Assembly: GCF_029168945.1 (NCBI RefSeq)
Contig: NC_083602.1
Span: 87,988,027 to 88,052,026, forward strand
Direction: 5' to 3'
DNA from: Cannabis sativa
Taxonomy: Eukaryota > Streptophyta > Magnoliopsida > Rosales > Cannabaceae
DNA: 64,000 nt
Within the stretch, counting starts at the first letter, position 1. Every line of letters starts with the position of its first letter. Shown one piece after another: positions 22,425 through 34,771 of the stretch. Made by a program: the position numbers and the translations under genes. The notes under the pieces were generated by a model. The model was not told where the DNA came from. It ran no database searches and was given only the letters and a program-made list of their open reading frames with translations.

Positions 22425-22595
22425 GTTCCGGAACCGGGTTACCCAGGTCCATTACCCATGTTCTCGAAACCCGATTACCCATATCCACGACCACGACCCA
22501 TGTTCTCTAAAACCCTTCATGTACCCCAGCCTAGGCTAGGGCCTCCTCTCTCGCCATTCTCACATTCTGCCATTCTTTCTGGGTTTCTGCTCAAA

Positions 22596-24938
22596 ATGAG
22601 TGCTTTTGCCGGGAGACTCACCAAGCACTTGAGAATTTCTGCTCCGACAACGCACGGATCCTCATTTGGTACTCATTTTTCAATTATGTTCATGTCTAGT
22701 ATTTATTTGATATATTGTATGTTTGAGAGTTTGGGCTTCTGATCACAAAAATCTAATTGTTGTTATTTATAGCATGTAGGCAAACACTTTTTGATGTTGT
22801 TGTTTTTAGCTATATGATCTTGTTGCATGGTTTAGTAGTGTGTGGTGATTCATGCTTTGTAGTATTTATCAAATGAATAGATGATGTTGTGTTTAGTGTG
22901 TGGATTTCTTTGTAATGCTTGTCTTGGTTTTTGGGTTTTTTTTTGTATTTACTCATTGGTTTCTGATCACAAAAGTCCATTTCTGCTCTTTATAGCATAT
23001 GAACATACACTTTTTGTTGTTGTTGTTGTTGTTGATGATGATGATTTTTTTAGCTATATGATCTTGTTGCATGGTTTAGTAGTGTGTGATTCAGACGTAG
23101 TAGTTTAACAATACAAATTTCATGCTTTGTAGTATTTATCTGATGATGTTGTGTTTAGTGTGTGGATTTCTTGGCATTGCTTGCCTTGGTTTTTGGGTTT
23201 TCTTTTTTTTTTTGTTGCATTGGCTTATTGGTTTTATTGACTTGATTTTAGCGACGGGGGCTCAAAGAAGCTTGAAATTGTGGTTTTCCACTGAGTCATC
23301 TGACCAAAATGAGGGTGAAAAGAAGAATGTTGTAGTTGAAGAGTACAATGATGACTTACTTGGTGACAGATCAGAAGCTGCAATGCAGCCCCAGGGAGTG
23401 AATCCTGGTAAAGGTTGGCTTTACCGCGGTGTACATAAGGTACTTGATAAGAGTGTTCAGTTATACTTTATAAAAGTGTGGTGTTCAGTTTTGTATTTTT
23501 GTAGTTGGGTCTTGATTGGATCCATATGATATAACAAATAAAAGTGATTTAATTGCTGTAGAATGTGTAATCCATTAAGTGAATTATTTTTTCTTTCTCT
23601 AAAGTCTAAACAATGAAAATTTCTTTCATGGGTTTTGCTTGGTTGTGTTTTCTTGGTCAAATTTGTCTGGCAATAACTTTTTTTATTTAAGAACCATTCT
23701 TCTCACTTAGACATTTGAGGAATAATTTAATTATTGCATTGTAATGCAGGCAATAATTTGTGGAAAAGTTGGGCAAGCTCCTGTGCAGAAGATATTGCGA
23801 AATGGCCGGACTATAACCATCTTTACCGTTGGGACAGGAGGCATGTTTGATCAGAGAACAAGTCTGGAAAAGGGCTTGCCAAGACCTGCACAATGGCACC
23901 GAATTGCCGTGCACAATGATCCACTCGGAACTTATGCTGTTCAAAAGATTGTTAAGAAGTACGTACTCATTTCATTTCTCAATCTCAAGTATATTAAACT
24001 TTTAGCGAAGAAAGTTTAAAATACATTAAAACATATATGTATCTATTGTTGTTTCTAACATTTAAGATTAAACGCAGTTCGCCAGTGTATGTTGAGGGTG
24101 ACATTGAAACTAGAGTTTACAATGACAGCATCAACGGTGAAGTCAAATACATTGCAGAGATATGTGTTCGTCAAGATGGTATGTCAATTAGACAGAATAT
24201 TGTCATTCTATTGTTCTATTGGTCATGATTAGTTGTGCTAAAACAAACCAGTTTATGTGCTCTAACTTGTCTCACTTGGGCAATGGCGGAACTAGAGTAA
24301 GAAAATAGTAGGGGTCAATTGTGAACAAATCTAAACGAGAAATATATAACAACCTTTTTTTTTGGGGGGGGGGGGGGGCATGGCCACCTCTTAGGTACAC
24401 ATGGTTCTGCCCCTGCACTTGGATGAGATGAGAAATGCTCTTGTTTGAGTTTAAGTTATAAGCCTGATTCTTTTTTACTTTTGTCTCTTAATTTTTTAAA
24501 ATTTTATCTTTTAGGGGTTGGGGGAAGGGGTTTTGAAAGGGGATAACCCATGAACTCCAGAACTTTGGAAATGTCTACTTTCCTTGAAAAACTCAACAAC
24601 CTTTTCGCCCTATGAACTCATAATTGAGAAGAAAAAGATAAGGAAGAGGAAGAAATTTAAGGTTTAAAGATGGAAAGAAAAGCCAATTAGCTGTATATCA
24701 GTCTTGAAATGCATTTTTTACACTGTAACGTCTTTACACTACTATTGTTCAACTTTCAGGTAGGATTCGCCTCATAAAGACTGGCGAAAGCGTTAGCAAT
24801 ATTTCCTTGGACGATTTAAGTAAGTCTGTCTTTATCAAAATACCCTAACAAGCCGTTCACATGCTACCATATTCTAATTTGACATAGCATTTTGATTTAG
24901 GAGCTCATCTTTCAATGGCAGGAGAGGGATTGTTTTAG
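22596..24938 (+). CDS. MTSSB: Mitochondrial single-stranded DNA-binding protein, 6 exons, 215 aa
   Basis: Exons: 22596-22668, 23252-23439, 23750-23958, 24078-24178, 24760-24819, 24922-24938. All junctions are in phase. The final coding exon holds only 17 nt and ends REGLF. The N-terminus (MSAFAGRLTKHLR) is basic and serine-rich, as expected of a mitochondrial presequence. The SSB OB-fold runs from about residue 82 (GVHKAIICGKVG) through QKILRNGRTITIFTVGTGG and AQWHRIAVHN to VYVEGDIETR. It binds single-stranded DNA in mitochondria during replication and repair. Two in-frame upstream ATGs (22458, 22500) would add up to 46 proline-rich residues; I chose 22596 because its N-terminus resembles Arabidopsis MTSSB. 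Intron 1 contains a tandem duplication and intron 4 a hAT-type MITE. Confidence 0.94.
22735..23215 (+). repeat. Imperfect tandem duplication inside MTSSB intron 1
   Basis: Copies at about 22735-22950 and 22961-23215 share TCTGATCACAAAA, then AGCTATATGATCTTGTTGCA, GTTTAGTAGTGTGTG and TGATGTTGTGTTTAGTGTGT in the same order. The second copy carries a GTT/GAT trinucleotide expansion (about 23012-23046). Confidence 0.8.
24281..24415. mobile_element. hAT-type MITE in MTSSB intron 4, with a G15 tract
   Basis: The ends CAATGGCGGAAC and, inverted, CAGGGGCAGAAC form a short terminal inverted repeat. Flanks are CACTTGGG (24273-24280) and CACTTGGA (24416-24423), an 8-bp target duplication with one mismatch. 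Both features are typical of hAT elements. Nine T and then fifteen G (24364-24378) lie in the middle. Confidence 0.7.
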
Positions 24939-26240
24939 CTTAGAGACGAGACCGAGCAATAGTGAATGTTGGTCATGCCTCTTTAATTTTGTAAGAAATT
25001 TATCTTGCATCTTAGTTTTTTAGCTGTAATTAAACGCAGACAGATAGATGCTCAAGATTTTAGAAATTTTTATATACACAAGATAATGGCATTTCTATTT
25101 GTATTTTACCAGTTTCAACTGCAGTTTCGACCTACATACTGGTATGTACACACTACACATTCACTATGCATACAATTCAAAACCTTTAGTTCTGATTTCA
25201 CATATTCAAGACTAACTATATGCAACTAAATTTAATGAAAAAAACAAAGTTAATTATCTATACATCGCATAGTCATGGCTTGTTTTAATGAGTTATTCAT
25301 ACATATTTATTTTATTGTTTTAGCATATCTTCCACTCAATGCCAATAGATCAATCTCGAAGTCTTAGTTTCCATTTTGTCTTTGAAAGCATTGTTGATGG
25401 TTGAAATTGAAAGTGCCTTCTTTGTATAAAATATTCTTGTGCAGGCCTAGCTTATTATATATTTATAATTAGTAGTAGAAACTAGTACATGAAAAAGATA
25501 GTGTGTGTATATATGTTATAATATTTATGAATATCCAACTACACAAGTTGGTGTTATTATATCACCTTTAGTTTCCAATATAAGAGTGCTTTGCAAAGCA
25601 ATTGGACCCATTTACTATTAAAGGCTTGTTTTCTTTCCTAACTTTTATTGTCTTTTAGTACTGAAAAAGGTGATCAGCATACATAATTAGGCTGTAGTAC
25701 TAAACCTTAATGCTTTTGAATTGAAGAAAGTTTATCAACTTGCCCTTAATGCCTATTCTTCTTTATGCCATTCATAGACTTCATCTTCATAGTGATCTTG
25801 ACCATTTGTCCTATTTTTAAAAGTACATTACCAAGATTTGTTTTTTTTATACACAATAGTTTTTACTAGATACTATAGTTTCTCTGTTTTTTTTACTATA
25901 TAAGTTGTATATTGTATGTATATAACAACTAGATAAAAGGAAACTAATTAAAAGTGTTCAAACGGTAGCAAAATGTAGGAACTTTTGTATTTTAGAGAAC
26001 ATGGGGATTTTTTTTAAAGGGAAGTGTTTTTTCAGAACATTTTTTTGAGTGGCCGAAGCTCCAAGTTGCCAAATCATTGCCATTTGGTGAAATTTTGTAA
26101 AATAATATTTTCTTGATAATATTTGTCTTGTGAGTATTTTCCACATATTTATATAGTCTTGGTTGAATATAGTTGTTCCACCACCCTATCTTATAAAAGG
26201 GCCTATTTAAAAAAGCTGTAGTGGATACTCATGTTTACCT
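24939..26240. other. Intergenic, MTSSB 3' UTR and flank
   Basis: The first few hundred bases are probably 3' UTR of MTSSB. The rest is AT-rich, without a supported gene. Short open frames here have no recognisable domain. Confidence 0.4.
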
Positions 26241-26243
26241 TGT

Positions 26244-26600
26244 TTTTTTTTTTCTTGAATAGAATAGAATGAGATTTTATTATCAATAGTTCAGAAAGTA
26301 CGATCTGAATATGAACAAAAGTCACGACAGTCTTGTTAACAAAATTTAACAAAACAAATTTTGACAGAATATAAAGAAGTTAATAGAAATTTACGATCAC
26401 TCACTAAAGAACCAAACAAAGATGACATTTCTACCACTCTGAATTGCTTGTACATCAACTAAGCAATCAGTTTCAACAATAATATTTTGCTAGCACTTGC
26501 ATTTAATCAAACTCAAAGTCTCATTAATCCCCAAAACTTCTGCCATAGCTGGTTGAATACGACCAACTTGACTTACATAAAATGCTGGTTGAATTTTTGA
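26244..26600 (-). mobile_element. 5'-truncated LINE tail (RNase H fragment plus poly-A)
   Basis: On the minus strand the sequence encodes an RNase H fragment, QPAMAEVLGINETLSLIK, an in-frame stop shortly after, then IIVETDCLVDVQAIQSG. It ends in a poly-A tail (T run on the plus strand at about 26245-26253). This is what a truncated LINE insertion looks like. The target duplication was not found. Confidence 0.75.
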
Positions 26601-26739
26601 TACATTTCTCTATTAATTTTATTTGATTCTAATTACTATTTAATAAGCGTGTGTTGAGATATTTTGGAATCAAAATTGGTAAACATGTGTGAGAAAGCCC
26701 TTCGTTTGAGTATGTGACCTAATTTATTTATTATTACTT

Positions 26740-26950
26740 TTAAAAGGAGAATTATTTCATATACTATTTTTTAATTTATTTTTTTTCAAATTTATGGTTT
26801 GGGTTGTTATCGCTAATTTCTATGTGGGTTGCTATGTAAATTTTAGTTACAATTTAAATTATTTCGTTAGTTGCTATGTAAATTTTTATAAAAATACAAA
26901 AAAAAAAAAATTTGAAGTAAAAAAATAAGAAACTCTGTATTTTTAATTAT
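26740..26950. repeat. Copy of the repeat that hosts the gypsy element
   Basis: It shares TTTCATATACTATTTTTT, AAATTTATGGTTTG and several GGTTGCTATGTAAATTTT-type units with 53930-54053 and 62863-62960. It appears to be a diverged copy of the same unclassified repeat. Confidence 0.5.
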
Positions 26951-29760
26951 CAAAATTTAAATAGATAATACACAAAGTAAGAAAACTATTTGTACTTATC
27001 TTTTAGTTTAAATTTGTATATTTTTAATTAAGTTTTAAATATATTTATATTTAATTTAAAAAAATAGTACTATTATTAACTATATATTTTAAAAATTTAA
27101 ATGAGTAAAGTAATAATAAAATTGCTAAACAAGTACCTAATACTTTATGTTTCTATTTGTGTAGAATCCTACTTATTAAAACTGTTAATTATTCACGAAA
27201 CATTACCTCATAAAAATATTAAATGTCATTGAATCCTAATTAATAACAGGCTCAACCTATAAGTGGGCTTTGTGCATAGGTTCACCTAGCTTAGAAGTTT
27301 AATTTTTTTTTTTACTAATTTTGAAAAATATTATATTTTTATGTAAACAAAGGCTTAATTTTTTTTTCTTATATCCTGCTAAATTTTAATACCGGCCTTA
27401 CTAATAGCAATATTTTTTAAAATATAATTTTTAACTTAAATCCTAATTTATTGAAAGTAATAATATCTTATCTATATAGTAGGGTATCCACATGTAATAT
27501 GATTTTAGGTAGAATTGTGATCCCAAATCTACAAACTTAAAATCAATGAAAGTTAAAGAAAATCTTAGTTGGGTCTCAAGTGGCATCATCTAAATAAATT
27601 TTCATCACATTCACATTCACAAGTTCAAGTTTTTGAATTTTTGTTTATAGTTATTTGTTTGGATGGTAGAATAGAATCCACATGTGTTCACTTATTAACC
27701 ACTTAAAAAAGACTATGTTAGTGATCCTTTGAGCTGGTGACTGACACGTACGTACGTCTTTAATCTAAATCTGTAAATCATATTAGTGAGTGCTGTAATG
27801 TGTTTTAACAGTTGGTTTGGTTTGGTTTGATTGGACAAAAGAATACTACACTTCTCTTTAAACATATTATATATAAGTTATAACTCAACTTATGTTGTTT
27901 CAGGTGCAAAATTCTCTACTATGTTTTAGTAATTAGTAATTTAGTATCACTTTCACTACACTCGAGGAATAGAAATTAGTATTTATGAATCAATTTGAGA
28001 TATTCTATATTTCCATTTCATTTATCTTCTTCTTTCTTATTATTTTTTTTTATTACTCATAGTACTTAATATTTATATTCAATTTGGCTTCATTTATTTT
28101 ATATATATTATTCATATATCTGCATTGTTACATGTATATATTAAGTGACAAATGCCCTCATCAATGATTCAATATCCAATAACATGGCATTATGTAGTGA
28201 TTGGTATGATTAACTAAAATATTAAGACATAGAATATTATTGTTTGAAAATATTAAAATTTGTAAATTGTGTTTGCTTTGTAGATGAGAGTATTTAGTTA
28301 GATTCCTCTTAAGTTAGCACATGTATCTCAATTACTAATATGTAGAATGTGGAATCAATACATTATATTGTGATTGGTGAGATTGTTTAGAACCAATTTA
28401 TTTTGAAAACTTTTATAAAAAGATTATCTTCCAACAGAGTAATTAATCTCATATAATTTTTCAGAAAACATAAAAAACTCATACTATTGGAGATTATCAT
28501 TCTCATATAATGAATACACCATACTAAAACAATTTTAATTATAATTTTATGAGCTATTCGTTCATGTTTATAAATTTTATGGTATGTTTACTTGAAAGGA
28601 ATAGGAATGAATAGTATAGTATTAATATTGTTTATAAAATTTTAAAAAAAGAAGAAAGTAGTGAGGCTCACATAAATTAGAGAGAAAATAAGAAGAAAAA
28701 TTCTCCCCTATTTTTATAGAGAAAATCTTTTAATTTCCTAACCTATTTTACTTTAATTATAATTTTATTAATTAAAATAAGAAAAAATAAATATACTCTT
28801 TAAAAATCTATAAATTACAAAAAATAATTATATGTTCTAATAATGATAATTTTATCAAATTAAAACATTCCAACAAAATAATATAATTTTAAATTTCTTT
28901 TCAAACACTATACTAAAATTTTATTTTTAATTATTTTTTATTTTAAATCGATTTCCTTCCCTTGATATATTTATATTTCTATTGAGACCACTTCACGAAA
29001 TGGGAAAGCAAGTGGTGCTTAAAAAGTTCTAAACAAGGTAAGTGGGATTGGTATTACCATTTTTTTATAAATAAAATCAAACATCACTAAATTGGTACGT
29101 GTCGGCTTTAAACAACATTAATGATAAATTTAATTATATGAGTGTTTTTTTTTATTAATTTTTTTTTTCCATTAGTGGAGATGGAGACTAACTGACCCAC
29201 TTTTTTATATCCTAAGAGAATTTGTGTGATTTTTTTTCTTTTTACTATATAAGCTCTTTCTTGCACCCATTTTTTATTTTCTTCAAATTATTGACTAGAG
29301 GTTAGGCCCTTCTTTTTACAGGTTGACACTTGTCTAGTATATATATCATTATCAAAGATGCCATTGAATCATGTTGATATTTTCTTAATTCAAACCATAT
29401 CATGTATATTCTAGTAGCCATATAATTTGGATGCCAGGTAGAAGCAGATCTACTACAAAATGTACTACTAGATTCTATGGTTTGGCACATATTAAACAAT
29501 TACAGGAATATTAATCTAGCTAATTAGCTTCAACATTCATGGGGGTGTCATTGTCATATAAAACCAATAATATATACATATTTTGTAATTAAAAAATTTG
29601 ATATTGGATATTGTTTATTGACCTTTTTATTCTAGTCCATACACTGACAGGTGTGCCTGCTTTGCCAATTGCCACCTTTGATGATTCACAGAAATGTAAC
29701 CAAGTAACTCATAATAACTATATCTAATTACAAAATAGTAACTTAATTATATGATTTTTG
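26951..29760. other. Gene-poor AT-rich interval
   Basis: No coding sequence, RNA gene or clear transposon end is seen. A TATA-like ACTATATAAGCTC at about 29243 has no gene after it. The final part is the distal promoter of the GUB_WAK gene. Confidence 0.4.
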
Positions 29761-29770
29761 CTATAAATAG
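29761..29770 (+). promoter_or_regulatory. TATA box of the GUB_WAK gene
   Basis: CTATAAATAG lies 96 bp before the ATG at 29866, followed by a CT-rich leader. Spacing suits a transcription start near 29795. Confidence 0.7.
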
Positions 29771-29865
29771 ACACCTTAGCTCATACCATATTTCTTGCTC
29801 ATCTATCTCTAGTCTTTTTTCTTCTTCTTCTTCTTGTTTCTTTATTTATCTCTCTAGTCCTCATA

Positions 29866-30531
29866 ATGGACACAAAACTGAAAATGCTTGTCATGTTATG
29901 TTTGTTATTATTCACCTTAGTTTCCCTTGTATCATCTTTCCATAATGGTTGTCCAAAATGTGGTAACTTTGAAGTTCCATACCCTTTTAGCACTAATGAT
30001 AACTGTGGTAATCTTAGATACAAAATCTATTGTAACAATGGGAACCTTGAATTCCCATCACTCCAAGGATTTCACTACAAAATCCTTAGCATTGACACAA
30101 ACACTAACTCACTCATCATTAGACCACCTATGATACTTAAAGACACATGTTCCTCTTCTGATTTATCTCAAGGAGGAATAAGGCTTGATGAGACATTACC
30201 TTTCAACATATCAAAACACAACACTGTGTTGTTGCTGAATTGCGCCGAATCCATTCTTCGATCCCCGCTTAATTGTTCTAACAACAGTCTTTGCAGGCAG
30301 TTTGAGGATGAAATGGAGGAAGGAAGTGGTTGTAAAAGTAGGCTTTGTTGTCATTACTTGAAAGATTCAAGTATGAATTCACATTTCATTAGGGTCAGGT
30401 CTGGTGGATGTACTGCTTATACTTCTGTGGTTAATATCAACCCTCAAGACCCTATTTATCAATGGAATTATGGTATTGAATTGCAATGGTTGCCTCCTAA
30501 TCCTAACTGTGTTTTGGAGAACAACCCATAA
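29866..30531 (+). CDS. Secreted GUB_WAK domain protein without kinase, single exon, 221 aa
   Basis: Residues 1-24 form a hydrophobic signal peptide. From C29 the sequence shows the galacturonan-binding domain of wall-associated kinases: CPKCGNFEVPYPFS, then CGNLRYKIYC and later spaced cysteines. A second Cys-rich part (about 147-195: CSNNSLC, GCKSRLCCHYL, SGGCTAY) and a C-terminal WLPPNPNC follow. Full wall-associated kinases continue into a transmembrane helix and kinase; here the frame ends right after NPNC and nothing kinase-like follows. Stand-alone GUB_WAK proteins are a known plant class, so this need not be a truncation. Predicted location is the apoplast or cell wall, with pectin binding by inference. 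No intron is needed. Confidence 0.88.
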   Translation: MDTKLKMLVMLCLLLFTLVSLVSSFHNGCPKCGNFEVPYPFSTNDNCGNLRYKIYCNNGNLEFPSLQGFHYKILSIDTNTNSLIIRPPMILKDTCSSSDLSQGGIRLDETLPFNISKHNTVLLLNCAESILRSPLNCSNNSLCRQFEDEMEEGSGCKSRLCCHYLKDSSMNSHFIRVRSGGCTAYTSVVNINPQDPIYQWNYGIELQWLPPNPNCVLENNP

Positions 30532-31559
30532 TGTATGACAAATGTTCTACTTGATAAGAAAAAGAAAGTTTTTATTTTTATTTTTAGTTGCTGAATAAAT
30601 TTTGTCACAAATGCATGCTTAGTTTGTTTGTTTGTTTGTTTTATGACATTTGCTTGGATTTTTTTAATTTGAGTTATTACTTTTATTTTACTTGTTGTAT
30701 ATTTAAAAGTAAATAAAGGGTCTCCATTCAAGTTCATTTTGTTTAATATTCATCTTATGAGAAAACCCTACATTCTTATTGGTCAACAACATGAAGCAAA
30801 TAGGGTCAAAGAATTCATTAACAAGATGTTAATATAATAGGTATTCTTTTCAACCAAACACCACTTTAATTGAAAAAAAAAAAACACATTTAAGTATTAA
30901 AATTTTCACTTTATTAGCGGATGTGGAATTTTATTTGCATCCAATAAAATTATAAATACACTTTATTTTATTTTTTTTTAAAAAAAATCAACCTAAATTA
31001 ACTTTTAAAAATCACTTTTTATAAATTTTTAATTATTTTTCTTCACATTATTTCCTATTAATATCATTACTTAATTTTATTTTCACCTTTTTTAAAATCA
31101 TGTTTATTTTTTAAAAATTTTTTGGAATAAAATTTCATATAAATTTTTATTTTACTTATTGTGTCATAATATTTAAAATATACTTTATTTATATTTTAAA
31201 AGTATATTAATTAAGAATATTGAAAGAATAATAAAAAAACTAGTAAAATTAAAAATATATATTTTATATAAAATAAAAATTATAAAATGGGTGTACTTTT
31301 TTTTATTATTATTATTTTGAGAAAAACTGGCACCATTAAAACCTCAAGAGGAAAAAGAGTGTGAGATAATATTATTAATCATAAGAGTTTGTTTGCAAAA
31401 CAACAGTATACAATCTGAGTGGCCAGACCACAAAACATAATAATGACGTTTTTCATCTATTCTTACCTAAGCCTAACGTTATAATCCAATTAATAAGTCC
31501 TTTTAATTTTAACGCACATGTTGTTGACATTAGTGGATAAGACTAAGTATTGCAAGCTT
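30532..31559. other. GUB_WAK 3' flank, AT-rich
   Basis: The first about 200 bases are probable 3' UTR (a TTTG tetranucleotide run at about 30622-30640). The remainder is A/T-rich with no gene. Confidence 0.4.
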
Positions 31560-31900
31560 ATTGATAATCGGTTTGTGGACATGATAGATTGATTTTGAGC
31601 ATGTATATTAAGTTTTAATGGTTTTTGTCATTTGCAAGTTATATTTTTCTATTCGAATTTGAATACTAAAGTTGAGTATTGGGAACAATTGAATCTTGTG
31701 AGTAGTGGTGGTGTGGTGTAAATTGAAGTAAGACTTGCTTTGTGTTCGTTTATTTTTAGTTTAGTGTTGATTTTTACTCGAGGACGAGTAAATGTTAAGT
31801 TTTGGGAAGTTTGATAAACTAGTTTTAGGTGCATTTTATAAAGTGTTTTAGAAGTGTGTTTCACTTGATTATATTTACTTGTACAGAATTATGCTTGTAT
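31560..31900 (+). mobile_element. Possible 3' remnant of a Tat/Athila-type gypsy element
   Basis: The run ACTCGAGGACGAGTAAATG followed by AAGTTTTGGGAAGTTTGATAA resembles the polypurine tract and LTR start of plant Tat/Athila retrotransposons. No coding part or second LTR is nearby, so this is a weak call. Confidence 0.35.
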
Positions 31901-32019
31901 TCTATTTGTTTCAGGTTTAAATGGTAAAATTCAAAATATATATTAAAAATGAGAAGAAGCATGTTAAATGATATGAATATGATAAATTATCAAGGAATTT
32001 AGAGTTCTAAGATATAAGG

Positions 32020-33604
32020 AATTTGAAAGGAACGAGCTACAATCTCCATATGAATAGAAGAATTCAGGGTACTTTCAAAGGGGAAAAAGGTCTTCGTAAA
32101 GGAGACCCCATGTCTCCCCTCCTGTTTGTGCTAATAATGGAGTATCTTACCAGATTATTGAACCAAAGTTCTGGTAAAAAGAGAGTTTTGGTTCCATCCT
32201 CAGTGTAAACATCCTAGGTTAACTAACCTATGCTTTTGTAGATGACTTTGTTATCTTTTGTAAGGGCAACACTAATCCAGTGAGAGGAGTTAAAGAAGAT
32301 TTCAAGAAGTTTTGTGATTCTACAAGTCTATTTGCGACAAATCAAAATCTCATATCTACTTTGGAGGATTTAAAGAGGATATCAATGTTAAGATTATTGA
32401 TATGATGCAAATAGAAGAAGGATCTTTTCCTTTGAAATACTTGGAGGTTCATCTTCGTCCTACAAAATAGAAAGCTTCGGACTGTGGTGTGATCTTGGAC
32501 AAGCTGAACAAGAATCTCAATTGTTAGGCGAGTAGGAATTTATCTTTTGTTGATCGTGCTCAATTAATCCACTCAATTTTGCTTGGAATCAGAAATTTTT
32601 AGATGAGTATATTCATTCTCCCTCATAAAATTACAGCTATCATAGATAAAAGTTGTCGTGACTTCCTCTGTGGTGCTAAGGAAAATAGGAGTAAGCTTCA
32701 TCTTCCTTCTTAGGAGAGGAGAAGGTTTGCCTCCCAAAAAAGCTGGGTGTTATTGATTTTCGAGAAGGCATGAAATAGAGTATAGTGTTGATGGCGAAGT
32801 TTTTATGGGCGATCTCCAATAAACAAGGCTGTCTTTGGGAACATGGATCAACTCCATCTATCTTAAGAAGCAAAACATTTGGAGCATTCCTATCAAGCAA
32901 GAAAAGAGTTAGTATTTTAAGAAGCTGCTGAGGCTTAGACAAATTACTGATGAAACTTCGTTGATGCAAGCTGAAAAGTGAGGTAAATTTTGGGTTAAAC
33001 AATTTTATACCTCTCTTGTTGTTGCTTAAAAAGTTGTTTATGCTGAAACTGTGTAGAACAAACTCCTAGTGCCCAAACATAGATTTGTATATTGGCAAGT
33101 TTTTAACTCTCATCTACTCACCAGAGATTATTTGAGCCTATAATGACTATCCATTCTATTTTATGCCCTATCTGTGACACTGAAAATGAAACTCACAATC
33201 ACCTTTTCATAGCAGCTGGCGGGGCATTCATCAGTGGCCAAATTCCTTCTCGGAGCTTCAGCAATGGTATTTGAACTCTACTAGTGATTTGAAGAATCAA
33301 ATTAGAAATGTTGTTTTATCTGCAACTTTGTATTTTATTTAAAAAACAGGAGTTTGATTATGTTTGTAGTTCAGCTAGAAGTATTAATTTGGAGATGAAG
33401 AATGTTAATAAATGTAGAGTGGTGAGAATGGGTCCTCATAAACTCAGCCAAAAGAACATGTGTATTCTTAATGTTGTAGAGGGTTGCTAGTTGTTTATTT
33501 GAGTTCAACTGCTGCCGTTGTAGACTGCATTTTGGGTTTGTAGAAGCTGTCGCTTCTTTCCTTGTTTGGGTTTTTAATAAAAACTTTCACTTGTTCAAAA
33601 AAAA
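32020..33604 (+). mobile_element. Degenerate LINE (reverse transcriptase to poly-A)
   Basis: The 5' end is truncated inside the reverse transcriptase: [20 protein letters not shown] at about 32089-32150, then the catalytic FVDDFVIF at about 32233-32260. Broken frames follow that encode typical LINE segments (ASRNLSFVDRAQLIHSILLG at about 32525-32585). A zinc-binding CPICDTENETHNHLF segment is near 33165-33210. It ends in a poly-A run at 33597-33604. Many stops and frameshifts show it is inactive. Confidence 0.85.
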
Positions 33605-34706
33605 TAATTATTAAAATAGAATGTATATATAAATTTTTAGAATACAAATAAAATTCTCCAAAATTTATCTAGTTCAAGGCATTGTACTGATTTAGAAGTC
33701 AGCAATTTGAAGCAAGATAGAAACCACCAACTTCCAAATGACCTAATGAATCTGACACCAACTCTTTGTTAAGAAGAATACTATGTTTAAATTATGAAAG
33801 CTTCTAGTCTTTTACCACAATGATCACCAACTATGGTCTTCTATATGACAACACAACACAAAACCCTTTTCTAATCTTTTATGCAGCCAATTGATTAGTT
33901 TCTTTCACACAAATAATGAATTTCACTTGTGTGTATTTGTGATTTGTTACAACTCACAGTCAAGAAGATACTGCTGACAAGAGACACCACATAAAATAAA
34001 TGATAGAACCACAAACACGATATTTATTGATTGATCTTTACATTATGGGTTACCCTTAAAAGAAAATGATAGGAGCATAACAAACACAATTGCAAAAACG
34101 CAACAAAAAAGAAACAATGGGAACCAAAGTCATAAAGTCATTAAATATACTATACACTTAAAACGCCTATTACATGGGATCAGAATAACAAGGATATATA
34201 AATATAAATGTAAGTGAGATGGGTTTTGTGGACAATTGCAAAAACTTATCCACAAGTATAATCCCCAATCAAATCAAATCAAATCAAATGAATATTATAT
34301 ATTCTTAGTTCCAACAAAATAAGCGCAATTAGGTGTTAGCTTAAAGTTGGGATATATATATATATAGTAGTAGAAGAGCTACTGTGTTGGTGTATCAAAA
34401 CATATCACTATGGATTCTTCAATTTACTTACAAATACAAGCTGTTAGCTATCAAAAACACCACCACCATATCACCATAGATATCTTTATCAACCACTTTT
34501 GACACCACTTCTGTTCTTCGTTAGTCAGTCCAACAGCTGAGACCACATACCAGAATCCAACACAAACTCTTAACAAGGGAAAAACAGCTACTGGCCCTTC
34601 GTTATCTCAACTTCATTTTCTTACAAAACATCTATAATAATATTAATCACCATCTTTCAAACCAAAAACTAACAACTAAGTATGCTCACACTGCCAGGGA
34701 GAAAAG

Positions 34707-34744
<38 letters not shown>

Positions 34745-34771
34745 CATGCAATCAAGGAGGGGGGATTATTA
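33605..34771. other. Intergenic and PP2C 3' UTR
   Basis: No gene. An (AT)n microsatellite lies at 34711-34740. The part from roughly 34300 to 34771 is likely PP2C 3' UTR or 3' flank. Confidence 0.4.

Noticed and set aside
22458..22595. Upstream in-frame start for MTSSB adding 46 proline-rich residues
   Set aside because: The residues do not look like a presequence, and the 22596 start gives an N-terminus like the known family. It remains possible as an alternative start.
23744..24019. Independent 91-residue gene
   Set aside because: It is exon 3 of MTSSB plus read-through into intron 3.
34711..34740. (AT)n run as a cruciform or regulatory element
   Set aside because: An ordinary microsatellite; nothing nearby supports a function.
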